Part shown: positions 23,757 to 34,299 of the stretch, piece by piece
Layout: each line of letters begins with the position of its first letter
How positions within the stretch are numbered: position 1 is the first letter of the stretch
Origin: Aedes albopictus
Taxonomy: Eukaryota > Arthropoda > Insecta > Diptera > Culicidae
Assembly (NCBI RefSeq): GCF_035046485.1
Contig: NC_085138.1
Coordinates: forward strand, 324,876,129 to 324,940,128
Direction: 5' to 3'
DNA: 64,000 nt
Program-made: the position numbers and the translations under genes
The notes under the pieces: generated by a model
Seen by the model: only the letters and a program-made list of their open reading frames with translations
What the model was told of the DNA's origin: nothing
The model's database searches: none

Positions 23757-24340
23757 TGAAGAAAACGATGTCAATCAACAGCTTAAGAACAAGGCATCCG
23801 AGAAGGGTGGTAAAAGTTAGGCTCTGGAAAACGAAGCAACTACCGGAGGAATGGAAGAGGTAACTAGCCCTATCTTCAAGAAGAAGAATGGGAGAACTTT
23901 CGAGCGATCGCCATTTTGAATGCCATCTGGAGGAAGATAGAGGAGCGAAGGAACGCCAGAACCGCGATAAAGCGAGTGAAAACACGAGGAGCCAAAGCTG
24001 TAGCCCGTCAGCGCTATTCGGCTCTCGAGAAGGAAGTGAAGTGCTCATGCAAGCGGAAAAAAGAGCGTGGGCGGACTGCCTAGCCGACAAAGGCGACTAA
24101 GATGAATGCTACGACGCCCATTAAAGACACATCTGGGCAGCTATTGACCGACTTGGCTGACCAGCTGAAACGCTGGTTCTAGCACTTTGAAAACCTTTTT
24201 CAAGTTTCAGCCCCGTCACCTCAGTACGATCTGCTAAGGGTTCGACCCGTGTCAACACCGAAGCTCCATCATTGTAACTGGTAACATTGTGACTGGTGGT
24301 AAATTCGTCAAAAACTAAGTACATGCTGGTAAGTGAAACT
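23757..24340 (+). pseudogene. LINE endonuclease-RT linker remnant
   Basis: Plus-strand frames give KTRGAKAVARQRYSALEKEV, KRAWADCLADKGD, DTSGQLLTDLADQLKRW and, after a jump, NSSKTKYMLVS. These occur in that order in insect non-LTR elements between endonuclease and reverse transcriptase. The catalytic reverse-transcriptase core is deleted and several frame breaks exist. Confidence 0.75.
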
Positions 24341-24897
24341 AAACGAGATAAGGCCAGCCTATGCCTTTGGGGTCTCCAGTTAGCCTTGTGGATAAAGCTT
24401 TGGATAGCCAATCCTGAACCGGCCAGCGGGTTGGACAAATTCAACGCAATTGATAGTCTTGAGTTTTCTAAGCCACATTTGTTTGTGGTTTACTGACTGC
24501 CCCTGATAAGTACTGTGCTCAAGACTTCAGACGGGCCGAATTGGTAATAAAAGTGTGTCCTGCCTATAATCGCATAACTATTCCATATAAATAGTAAGCC
24601 CAGCAAATATAGGAATGATATGCAATTACAGGCAGTGTTTGATTGAAAAAAAAAACTAGTGAAATAGCTGATAAACTACTTCATATTGCTGATAGCTGAA
24701 CTGCTTCAAGAACCTTATAAGTTAAGTATCAACCCAAACGTGCTTACTCTGTGCATGCTTAGATTATTGAGACATGAAGTACTGTTTTCGTAGGGTAGAG
24801 TAAGGTATCAGACGCTGCAAGAAAAACTGAGTTTCGTATTTGACTTGAATCAAACAGATGACAAGTATGACTTAAATATGCAAAAACATGACCATGT

Positions 24898-24955
24898 AAG
24901 TCAATAGTACTTTTACTAGAACACCAAGTTCTTCTAGTAAAAGTACTATTGACTT
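24898..24955. repeat. Perfect 24-bp-arm hairpin upstream of lipase 4
   Basis: AAGTCAATAGTACTTTTACT and four further bases pair without mismatch with 24932-24955 across a 10 nt loop. It lies about 115 bp before the lipase 4 TATA box. It may be a tiny foldback remnant, or a structure transcribed as a hairpin. Confidence 0.85.
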
Positions 24956-25069
24956 CGAATCATTCGATTAGTATTCCTCTTTTCTGCTTGAACTGTAAAA
25001 ACGCATTGCTCTGTTGTCCAATTAACCCTCCAATACTCTAGAAGAGTTTTCATCAAATATAAGCTCCAC

Positions 25070-25076
25070 TATAAAA
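25070..25076 (+). promoter_or_regulatory. TATA box of lipase 4
   Basis: TATAAAA lies 64 bp before the ATG at 25140, with a TTAGTT initiator-like sequence about 30 bp downstream. Unlike the other lipase promoters here, no GATAAG lies just upstream. Confidence 0.6.
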
Positions 25077-25139
25077 TCATTCTTATACTGATATATCTGT
25101 TAGTTTTACATTAGCTCGTGTCTATCAAACCATCAAGCA

Positions 25140-26214
25140 ATGGTACTACTTCCTGCGTTTTTAATAGTATTGTCATTGGCGTTCGAAGGTATTTCTACAA
25201 ATTATAATCTTGACAAAATTAATATATTGCTTCGATTTTACAGTCAATGCTAGCAATTTTGGGTATCCTAAAAGCTTGGTTCGGGATGCTAACGGTCAAC
25301 AGCACCTGGTGAATCCGAATCCGTATCGTGTAGTCGACGATTTCCTGGAGCCATCATTCATTGCCGAAACCGACGTATTCTTCAGATTGTACACCAGAGC
25401 GAATCCAGAAAACGATCAGATCTTGAAACCCAACGATACTAGTTCGATTGCCAACTCACACTTCGATCCCGGTCATCCAACGAGGTTCTTGATTCATGGC
25501 TGGAATCAGAACAATGAGTCAGAATTTCTGGTCAAAACTCGCCATAGCTATCTCTCGGTGGATGACTTCAACATTATTGCCGTCGACTGGGGTAAAGGAG
25601 CTCAAACAATCAACTACATCACGGCACGTTACCGTGTGGAACATGTGGGACGCGTAACGTCCCAAATGGTAGACACCCTAGTGAAAGCCTCTAGGGTTCC
25701 TCTGGACAGAGTCATCGCAATAGGATACAGTTTGGGTGCTCACATAGCTGGAGTTACCGGAAAGCATCAGATGGGTCGACTCAGTACAATCGTTGGTCTC
25801 GATCCGGCTGGTCCCCTGTTCACTACCAACAGTTCGGATGGTCTCAATCGGCAAGATGCCCAGTACGTGGAAATGGTGAGCACCAATGCTCGCATTTTAG
25901 GGTCTTACAGTCCCTTGGGTGCTGCAAACTTCTACGTCAATGGTGGACTTGATCAGCCCGGATGCGGAATGGATCTATTTGGTATTTGTTCGCATTCTCG
26001 ATCGTGGATGTATTTCGAAGAAACGATTACGACTGGAGCGGGGTTCCGGGGTGTGCGATGTGCAACGTTTGAAGATTTCAAGGCAGGGAAGTGCAATGCA
26101 GAAGGATCTACAACAGCCGTCCGGATGGGAGGAGAACCGTCAAACCATGGACGAGGAGTGGAAGGTGTTTACCTGGTTCAAACCAATTCCCAAGCGCCGT
26201 TTGCAAAGGGTTGA
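25140..26214 (+). CDS. Secreted lipase / phospholipase A1-like, lipase 4
   Basis: Exons 25140-25188 and 25244-26214, with a 55 bp AT-rich phase-1 GT-AG intron, encode 339 residues. Exon 1 (MVLLPAFLIVLSLAFE) is the signal peptide. HGW is at 101-103. The triad is Ser179 in GYSLG, Asp203 in GLDPAG and His267 in CSHSR, where CAH of the others has become CSH. The lid is seven residues (CGMDLFGIC). The mature N-terminus lacks the WxLxPDG motif of lipases 2, 5 and 6 and reads SLVRDANGQQHLVN. This is the most divergent paralogue, and its promoter lacks the GATA box. A frame running on upstream from exon 2 (from 25210) is intronic and was rejected as the start. Confidence 0.92.
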
Positions 26215-26344
26215 AGTTACGAAGGCTATGAGTTATTGAAACTGCTATGTGACGATAAACTAGTACAAAAATAGGATTGGAAACTTACTTACTATCAGTC
26301 CTGTGCATTCATTGTTGTGTAAAGGGCTCACGTGAAAGATATTC

Positions 26345-26490
26345 CATTGCCCTGTCAATTTTTATCGATTTGTTTTATGTCTTTGTTGAGGATGTGCAGT
26401 GCAGCCATTAGGTCCGGCTGAGTTCCAATCTAACGCTTCCTTATAGATTTCGTTTTCGCTCCCGTAGAGTGTGACTGGACCACTTCCAGG
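26345..26490 (-). pseudogene. LINE 3' end fragment
   Basis: The DNA parallels 14905-15060: GTTGAGGATGTGC, GAGTTCCAATCTAACGCTT and CGTAGAGTGTG occur in the same order. It is a short piece from the C-terminal end of the same LINE family, beginning about 130 bp after lipase 4. Confidence 0.65.
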
Positions 26491-27480
26491 CACAGAAATT
26501 CTTCCAGAAATTCCTCCAGGAAATCCTCCAGGAGTCACATGGGAATTCCCCAGGGAATTTTTCCAGAAGTTCGTTGGGAATTCTTTCAGAAGTTCCTCGG
26601 AAAATCTCGCAGGACTTCCTCGAGAATTTTTGCGGGGGTTGATCGAGAATTCCTCCTTTTTTTTATTCCACCAGGAGTTCCTTGGGTGGACTTCCAGAAG
26701 CTCCACCCGGACGTCCTGAAACTTTCTCGATGAGTTCCTCGAAAACTCCTTCAGCAGTTATTCTTGAGTTCTTTCAGGAATTCCTCGGGAATTTCTCCTG
26801 GAGTTCCTGATCATTTTTTTTTCCAGAAGTTTCACAGTTATTCCTCCAGGAGTTCCTCGGCATTTTTGCATGAGATGCCCGGATTCTGTAGGAGTTTCTT
26901 GGGAATTTCTCGAGGAGTAACTTGGAAATTCCTCCAGGGGTTCCTCGGGAATAGCTATTGAAGCTCCTCAGACATACCCACAGGAGTTTCTCAGAGTTTC
27001 TTTCAAGGAGTTTCTTGGGAATTACATCAGGGGTTACTAAGAAATTAACGAGAGAATTCATCCATAACTTCTCTGGGAATATCTCCAGAACCTCCTCGAC
27101 AATCCCTCTAGAAGTTTTTAGGGAATGAATTTGTGCTGTAGTTCCTTGAGAATTTATCAGAAAATTTAATTTCTTAGAAATACCACCTTGAGTTCCTCAG
27201 AAATACCTAAATAAATTTCAGTAACCCCTCGGTAAATTCTCAAGAAGTACCTTGGGCATTCCTAAAGAAGCTCCTCGAAAATTCCTACAGGACTTGTCGG
27301 ATATTCCTCATCGAGATCCTCGGAAATATATGTAGGAGCTCCTTGGGATTTCTTCCAGGAGATCCTCGGGAATTTTCTCAGGATTTTTTTTAAGTCCTCC
27401 TGAAATTCCACGGGAATTCTTCCGGAAATCCTCGACAAACATTAAGAACAGAGAATTGCCGAGGATCTTCTAAAGGATTT
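26491..27480. repeat. 23-nt-type repeat tract, pyrimidine-strand orientation
   Basis: Units like GGAATTCCTCCAGGAGTTCC fill the span. Open frames rich in Pro-Gly-Val-Pro-Arg-Glu-Phe arise from the unit. No gene. Confidence 0.6.
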
Positions 27481-27630
27481 TTTTTGTTTTTTTTTTTTTA
27501 TCTGTATTAACGAGATTTTTAGCCCTAGGCTAGTTCATCTCGGGACCCACGCTTTACTTCCCTTCCGAAGGAAGAACTCACATTTTGCGAGTTTGTCGGG
27601 AGTGGGATTCGATCCCAGGTCCTCGGCGTG

Positions 27631-28216
27631 GGTGTCAGGCCATTCGGCCGAAGGTCATTAGGCCGAAGGCCATTCGGCCGAAGGCCATTACGCCGAATGG
27701 TCATTAGGCCGAATGGTCATTAGGCCGAATGGTCATCAGGCCGAATGGTCATTGGGTCTTCTTCTTGCCGTTACGTCCCCACTGAGACAATGCCTGCTTC
27801 TCAGCTTAGTGTTCTATGAACACTTCCACAGTTATTAACTGAGAGCTTCCTCTGCAAATGACCATTTTGCATATGTATATCGTGTGACAGGCACGAAGAT
27901 ACTTTATTGATGCTGAATCTACTGATATTTTACCCATGAAACATAGGCTGTTCTTTCTAGTATCATTGCTAAAATAGTTTTTGGCGCTGAAACTGCTGAT
28001 ATTCAATTCATAAATTTTTCCTTCTCTAAAACATAGGCTATTCTTTCTAGTTTCATTGTTAAACTAGTTTTTGGCAAAAATTGTTGGAAAAGGTAAAAAC
28101 AACGGCTAACTTTCAATTCGTCCTGATGACCATTCGGCCTAGTGACCATTGGGCCTAATGACCATTCGGCCTAATGACCTTCGGTCTAATGGCCTTCGGC
28201 CTAATGACCCAGCATC
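27631..28216. mobile_element. TIR element with reiterated GGTCATTAGGCCGAATGG
   Basis: It is flanked by CTCGGCGTG (27622-27630) and CTTGGCGTG (28217-28225), a 9-bp duplication with one mismatch inside a split SINE. Both ends consist of five or more tandem variants of GGTCATTAGGCCGAATGG in opposite orientation. The interior carries AGGCTGTTCTTTCTAG twice and a SINE fragment. Nine-base duplications suggest a Mutator-like element, but no transposase is present. Confidence 0.75.
27757..27902 (-). mobile_element. 5'-truncated SINE nested in the TIR element
   Basis: It matches the 3' 145 bp of the SINE at 17640-17915 in reverse: CTTCTTGCCGTTACGTCC, GTGTTCTATGAACACTTCC and ATATCGTGTGACAGGC. The tRNA head is missing. 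Confidence 0.85.
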
Positions 28217-28275
28217 CTTGGCGTGATAGTCAAGTGTTCTAATCATCACACCAGGTCCGCTCCGCGATCTAAAGA

Positions 28276-28482
28276 AATTTCTGAGAAAGTTCTTGATGAT
28301 GTTACGCTGGTTCGACTGTTATTGGAGATTAGAGATAGTTTCGGCTTTGCAGTCTTATTTTAGTGGAACAAACTATTTAATTCTGTGCGACGTTTCCGCT
28401 AAAACAAGACTGCAAAGTCGATACTATCTCTAATCTCCACAGTCGAACCAGCGTAACATCCTCAAGAACTTTCTCAGAAATT
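28276..28482. repeat. Foldback element, about 90-bp arms
   Basis: TGTTACGCTGGTTCGACTGT on the left pairs with ACAGTCGAACCAGCGTAACA on the right; arms extend outward to AATTTCTGAGAAAGTTCTTG. The outermost bases resemble the flanking 23-nt repeat, so the true element edges are uncertain. Confidence 0.75.
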
Positions 28483-30460
28483 CCTTCAGAAGATCCTCGG
28501 CAATTTTCCCAACAAATCCAAGAGTTCCCTGGAAGTTCTTCAAAAGTTCCCCAGCAACCGTTCCAGGAGTTTCATGGGAATACCTCCAGGAGTTTCATGG
28601 GAATACCTCCAGGAGTTTGTCAAAAATCCCTCCAAGAGTTCCTCAGCAAGTTCCTCAGGAAATCCCTGACAATTTTTCCAGGAGTTTCCCGGGAATTTCT
28701 TCTCAGTTCCCAGGATATTACTCCAGGAATTTGCGGTTTTTTTTTCAAAGATTCAAAAAAAAAAATTATACAGGAATTCCTCGGGAAGTCCTCCAAGAAT
28801 TCGTCGGAAATCTCTTCCAGACTTCCTCGGCAATTTCTCCATGAGTTCCATGAGATTTTCACCATAAGCTCCCTCGGAATTCCTCCAGAAGTTCCCAGGG
28901 AATTTTCTCAGGGTTTCCACGGGAATTTCTCTAGGAGTATCTCGGCAATTTTTCCAAGAGTTCCCTGCCAGGAGTTTCATGGGAATTCTTCAATCTGTTC
29001 ATTGGAAAATTCTAAGAGTTCCTATGGAATTCTTCCAGGAGTTCCTCGGGGTTTCTTCCAAGAGATCCTTGGGAATTCTTCTATGACTTCCTCAGAAATT
29101 CCTCTAGGAGTCTCTCGGGAGCTCCTCTGGAAGTTAACCAGAAGTTCCTGCAGGGTTCTCTTGGACTTCCTCCACGAAATCCCCGATAATTCTTCCAGGA
29201 GTTCCCAGAAATTCCTCCAGGAGTTCCGAGAACAATGATACATATTGCCCATTTTACTGGCATATTACCAGGTTTGCTGGTATGTCTGAAACATACTGGA
29301 AAAACTTGTAATTAGAAGGCACGAAATGTTGCTAATTGACAAATTGAGAGATGAAATTTGTGAAAAAAATCGCGTTCTGGTGGGATTCGAACCCACGACT
29401 CCGTATTCGCTAGACCGGCACTTTAACCAACTAAGCCACATAACAGGTAATGGTTCTGCGGAATAGAAAGCCAAACTGACTCCGAAGCCGCACCTAAAGA
29501 ATCCTAAAGAATCCTAAATTCTGAATCCTGAAGGAGTTCCCAGATAATTTCTGTGGGAATTCCCAAGAAACTCTTAAAGAAATTCCAGTGAGCTTCTGCA
29601 GGACCTCCCACGGACCTGTTGATGGGATACCCTGAAGACTTTCGTAGGAATTCCTCCAGGTATTTTGCAGTAGTTCCCTGAAAATTCTTGCGGGAGTTCG
29701 CTGGGAATTCATCCAAGAGTTCCCCGGGAATGTCTCCAGGAGAATCCCAAGGAATTCCTCCAGTAGCTCCCCGGGTATTTCTCCAGGAGTTCCCCGGATA
29801 TTTTAAGGAGTTCCGGGGAATTCCTTCAAGTAGTTCTTCGGGAATTCCTCTAGGAGTCCCGCGAGAATTCATTCAGAAGTTATTCAGTAATTCATCCAAG
29901 AGATCTCAAATCCAGGAGCTCTCAAAAACACGTCCACGAGCTGTCCGGATATTTCCTCCAGGAGTTCCTCAGAAATTATAGCTCCCAAAGAATTCTCAAT
30001 CCTGAAGGAGTTCACTGACAATTTCTGTGGGAATTACCTGTAAACTCTTGAAGAAACTTCCCAAGGAACTCCTGGAGGGAAACCCTAAGGAATTGTTTAG
30101 GAATTCTCGAGTACCTTCTGGTGGATTTCCCGAAGAACTTCTAAAATAATTTTTGGAAAATTTCTTGAAGAATTTCCCCTGGAGGAATTCCTGGGAAACC
30201 CCTGGAGGAGTTCTCGGAAAACTCCTGTGGGAATTCTTGGAAAACTGCCGAAGGAACTGCTGGAGGGATTCCCTAGAGAGAACTCCTTGAAGTATTCCCC
30301 AGAGGAAACTCCTTGAGGGATGCCCAAGAGAGAACTCCTGGAGGGATTACTCAGAGGAAACTCCAGGAGGGATTCACCAGAGAGAATTACACTTGGAGAA
30401 ATTCCGGGGAAACTCACAGAAGAATTCCCGACAAGCTCCTGGAGAAATTACATACTTTTT
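28483..30460. repeat. 23-nt-type repeat tract
   Basis: Between 29701 and 29880 I counted successive units of 23, 24, 23, 23 and 23 nt, with the core GGAATTCCTCCAGGAGTTCC. From about 30080 the orientation switches to the complement. The 213-codon frame at 28597-29238 is made only of these units. A SINE interrupts at 29306-29448. Confidence 0.65.
29306..29448 (-). mobile_element. tRNA-derived SINE
   Basis: On the minus strand: GTGGCTTAGTTGGTTAAAG (D-arm and A box), GGTCTAGCGAATACGG, GTGGGTTCGAATCCCACC (T arm and B box), then a TTCACAAATTTC body ending GCCTTCTAATTAC. No 5' acceptor strand pairs with the 3' side and the anticodon stem is imperfect, so I call a SINE and not a tRNA gene. Confidence 0.8.
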
Positions 30461-31199
30461 GCGTATGAAATGCTCCTCCACCGAAAGCTATATCTAAGGT
30501 GGCAGCCCCAGCACGGTGGATACGGGACCTTAGGTCAACAACCTACTGTTCTCGAAACCCAAATACCGTCATAGAAAACGAAAGTCTGCCACGAGCCGAG
30601 GTGTGATCCGATCGGCAAAAAAAGTTGGATATTTCTTTTGCCATTCAAATATTTCGGTCAAATTGGTTAAAATCCTTGATGCAGGCGGTCGTACACTTGG
30701 CGGAAGATGACGCATATACTATATGAAGTACTGTGACCTTTTATGTTTCCATTCTCTCTCATGCCAATCTTATGAATTGAGATCAAGGCCAATAAACAAA
30801 ACACTGTATTGTTTTGTTTCAGTGTACTGACTGAGTTTCACTGCGGTTTGCATCTGGCTACACAGGTGTTACAAAATTACCACAATAGGTAAATGCTCAA
30901 AAAAAAAAAAAAAAACTGTTTTGATGGTTTCAAAGGACGTCATTTGACCACCTGCGAACTTTCTATTACGATCGTTCGGAATGGAACTACGGAGGCTCGT
31001 CAAGATAACGATACACTATAAACAATGTGACGCACCTTGAAAAACCCGGACAGGCTTCATGCTTCCTGTTCATGACTGCTGTAATGTCCCTCTCTACTCG
31101 CAGTGCGCTGGAATGTAATGATATTTCCATTATCTGATATATGCTTCCGCAAAATGCCGAATCAATCTGTTTGCCGGGAGTTAAGAAACTTAATCTGGT
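30461..31199. other. Spacer upstream of lipase 5
   Basis: No supported gene. A 17-base A run at about 30899 is the only low-complexity feature. Distal regulatory DNA of lipase 5 could lie here, but nothing specific is recognisable. Confidence 0.4.
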
Positions 31200-31234
31200 G
31201 ATAACAGAAAGACGCGTTTTGTCGTGTATATAAA
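31200..31234 (+). promoter_or_regulatory. Core promoter of lipase 5: GATA-like plus TATA
   Basis: GATAAC at 31200-31205 precedes TATATAAA at 31227-31234 by 21 bp. The ATG is at 31288. A TTCAGGT initiator-like word occurs about 30 bp after the TATA box. Confidence 0.6.
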
Positions 31235-31287
31235 GACTTGCGACAGGTTTCTCAAGTACCCACTTCAGGTGCTGCAGACGCGACAAA

Positions 31288-32368
31288 ATGATTAGAACAA
31301 TTGGAGTGATAGTTTTTGGATTGGTGGCTCTTGGTAAGAATACGCCCATCATGATTTTTTCGCAAACCTAATGGACTGAAAATTACAGTTGCTGCCGCAA
31401 CCGTCGAGGAACCGCCGGCAGACAGTTGGACTCTCGTCCCGGACGCCAATGGGCGTCTACATCTGGTCAACACAAACCCGTACAACATTCCCGACCTGGA
31501 ACAGGAGCCGGAGAAGCGATTCACCGCTGCAACCGATACGATCTTCCGCTTGTACACTCGATCGAACCCGACCACACCGCAGGTTATCGGACTGAACAAT
31601 GCAGCCTCGCTGGCGAACTCCAACTTCGACGCAGCTAACCCGACCCGGTTTATCATCCACGGTTGGAACAACGATGGCTTCTCCGAGGTCAACGTGATGT
31701 TGACGAATGCTTGGTTGACCCGTGGTGATTTCAACGTGATCACCGTTGACTGGGGAGTCGGTGCCATCACCATCAACTATCCGTTTGCGCGGGCTCGTGT
31801 CCACTCCGTCGGATCGGTCGTATCGACGTTCATCAACTTCCTGAACTCAAACACTGGAATCGACCTCAGCCGTTTAAGTATTGCAGGCCACAGCTTGGGA
31901 GCTCACGCTGCCGGAAATGCTGGTATGTTCCAATTGGGTCGATTGAACACCATCTTTGGCATGGATCCGGCTTTGCCGCTGTTCTCGTTCGACAGCTCGG
32001 ATCGTATTGATGCCAGCGATGCGCAGTACGTGGAAACCATCCACACCAACGCTGGGTTGCTGGGCTTTGATCTGCCATTGGGTAGGGCGTCGTTCTACCC
32101 CAATGGAGGTCGTACACAACCGGGCTGTGGAATCGATATCGCCGGAGCCTGTGCTCATGGACGTGCCTACGAATTCCTGGCCGAGTCCATCATGACGGGC
32201 GGCTTCACGTCGGTACCGTGCCAGTCATTCCAGCAGATCCTGGAGAATAACTGCGTCATAGCCGGTCCAAGCCGTCCCATGGGAGGTGAACCGTCCAACA
32301 TTAACACGGGAGCTCAGGGAATCTTCACACTGACCACCCGTGGCTCGAGTCCGTTCTCGATGGGTTGA
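31288..32368 (+). CDS. Secreted lipase / phospholipase A1-like, lipase 5
   Basis: Exons 31288-31333 and 31389-32368, with a 55 bp phase-1 GT-AG intron, encode 341 residues. Exon 1 (MIRTIGVIVFGLVAL) is the signal peptide. The mature start contains EEPPADSWTLVPDANG. HGW lies at 106-108. The triad is Ser184 in GHSLG, Asp208 in GMDPAL and His272 in CAHGR. The Asp motif is MDPALPLF, not the LDPAGPLF of lipases 1-4, and lipase 6 has LDPALPLF, so 5 and 6 are probably closer relatives. The lid is seven residues (CGIDIAGAC). Codon third positions are GC-rich. The poly(A) signal is close by. The gene starts about 5 kb after lipase 4, across a repeat tract. Confidence 0.93.
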
Positions 32369-32402
32369 GAAGTACCAATAGAAGGGTGATGACAAATATC
32401 TC

Positions 32403-32408
32403 AATAAA
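32403..32408 (+). terminator. Poly(A) signal of lipase 5
   Basis: AATAAA lies 35 bp after the stop codon. Confidence 0.75.
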
Positions 32409-33189
32409 CGTATTAGCAGTATTTTACTTTATTCTGGACTGTACAATATATGCGATGTTCTTTGATAAGGATTTCTTTTGTTCATTATTTTGATTACCTA
32501 TCAGCTGCTTTGGGGGTGCCAGCAGCTTCTGGAATAACAATAAAACAATCAATCCCATATGGTGCGCAATCGGCAAGCCAATAACGGTTTTGAGGTGGAT
32601 TTATGGAGCTTCAGTTTCTGGGTAGATTACGCAGTTTGGCTGAGCTATTTCCTTATCTTGGGAATAGCGTCACAAGGTGGGGTTTCCCAGTAGTGGCTTC
32701 TGTTGGATGACTTTTGCATTATTCGTTGAATTTCAACGATCAATGTCAAGGCCATCGGTCACACACTCGCATCACCATTGAACTTTTGCAGAGAAATGAT
32801 CCTTAGTCGTCAAGAGACGTGGATCTGATGAGAAGATTTAAGCACATGCATTTCACTCTGATCGCCTGAGACTAACCCCCTCCTTACAATCTTACAAAAT
32901 GTGAGTACTTTGGAAAGGTTAAAGCGTAAAGTCGGGTTACACGTTGTTTCAACTGCAAGAATCACTGAAGTTTAATCAGAAGCTTACCATATTCTGCAAC
33001 AACATTTTCGAGAATCCGTTTTACAAAAACCTGGAAGATCAAGACGAGTTTTTCCTGGAATTTGTAAGGTTTTGCCCGGAATTTGTAAGGTTCTCCATGT
33101 GCTTACACACATGATCCAGACTTTTTCAGGCAAGACTTCCCTAATCGTACAGATTTTTTCGAAAATTAACCTAGCATTCCTGCTTCGAT
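32409..33189. other. Unassigned spacer downstream of lipase 5
   Basis: No gene or bounded repeat seen. Confidence 0.4.
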
Positions 33190-34150
33190 GCCCACCCCCA
33201 TGTTCTGGAGTTCAGGACTTTCAGGGTCTACAGAATCTATCATAATCGCCATAATCGTCATAAAAACATTCAAGAGGCTTCGCAATGTAGAAAGAAGTAT
33301 TTTTCACGACTGTCAGAAATTGTAAGGCTTGCAAAATGTCCTGAAGATCAGGGGTTCCAGTATACGTATTCCAGTGATACTATGATTGCTGCTTATATTT
33401 GTTGTTATCCATGGTGCTCGGCTTTGCAATAAGATGTCCTTTTATACTGTTGTCAGACATTGTTAGGTTTGCAAAATGACCTAAAGTTCAGAACTTTCAA
33501 GCTCTACAGAATCTACCACAATACCGTTCGATCTACGTTTGAGGTTTCTGGTGAATATAATCCATGGTATTGGATGAGTTCTACAGAATCACCTCAAATG
33601 CGTAAACCTTTGCTACTTATCTTTGTTGCTATCCATGGTGCCCCGAGAGGTCCGTTCCACGGTTGTAAGCTTTGCAAAATGTGCTAGAAGTCAGGACTTT
33701 CAAGGTTTACAAAATCTTCCACAATCGCCAGTGAATCTATTATTGCTGGTCATGGTTGTTGTCATCCATAATGCTCCGCAATGCAACGAGAAGACATTGT
33801 AAGATGTCCTGGAGGTCAAGACTTTCAAAGTGTACTAATTTATGGAGTTATTCTATCACAATTGCCATTTAATCTACGCTTGTTGCTTATCGTCGTTTTT
33901 TGTATCGATGGTTTTCCGCAATCTACCGAAACGTTCTTTTCACGGTTTACAGACATTGTTAAGTTGTTGAAGAACTTCAAGGTGTACGGAATCTATCATA
34001 ATTGTCATTTTATCTACGCTTTCGCTACTTGCTCTTCGTAGTTATCAATGGTGCTCCACAATGCAAAAAGATGTCGCTTGGGATAGATTTCGTAGTCCTT
34101 GTCCTGGGCTCCTGAACAAGCCTTGAAAGTCCTGAGCGTCAGAATATTTG
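33190..34150 (+). repeat. Degenerate tandem repeat, unit about 120-200 bp
   Basis: Phrases recur in fixed order six times: TCAGGACTTTCAAGGTCTAC, AGAATCTATCACAATCGCC, TTGTTATCCATGGTGCTC and GACATTGTAAG...TTTGCAAAATG. Starts are near 33216, 33366, 33505, 33707, 33833 and 33985. The units are diverged and of unequal length. Open frames are short and broken. Confidence 0.7.
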
Positions 34151-34299
34151 GAAACCTCATAATATCTGACAATCGTAAAAGTACTCTCCCTGAAATTGTG
34201 AAACACTATGGGTATTAGTGAACAATAACTGAAAAAGTAGATTCAAAGGTGGTTGAGGTGATTCTATAGAACTTATACTGTACCATGTATAACAATGAC

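Larger units (their letters stand above)
27484..28270 (-). mobile_element. tRNA-derived SINE split by an insertion (Feilai-like)
   Basis: Read on the minus strand, 28270-28217 gives the head (GGTGTGATGATTAGAACAC, an A-box region) and 27630-27484 gives the B box GGGATCGAATCCCA, an AAATGTGAGTTCTTCC body and a CTCGTTAATACAG 3' end with an A-rich tail. The two parts are separated by the element at 27631-28216. The family name is from memory of mosquito SINEs and should be checked. Confidence 0.8.

Noticed and set aside
28597..29238. 213-codon frame rich in Pro-Gly-Val and Glu-Phe
   Set aside because: It is made entirely of 23-nt repeat units; similar pseudo-proteins occur in other frames and tracts.
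29380..29445. Possible tRNA gene
   Set aside because: The T arm is good, but the acceptor stem does not close and the anticodon stem is imperfect; a second degenerate copy at 19.7 kb with the same tail shows it is a SINE head.
33190..34150. CRISPR-like array
   Set aside because: Units are long, diverged and without constant repeats or spacers; the context is a eukaryotic genome.
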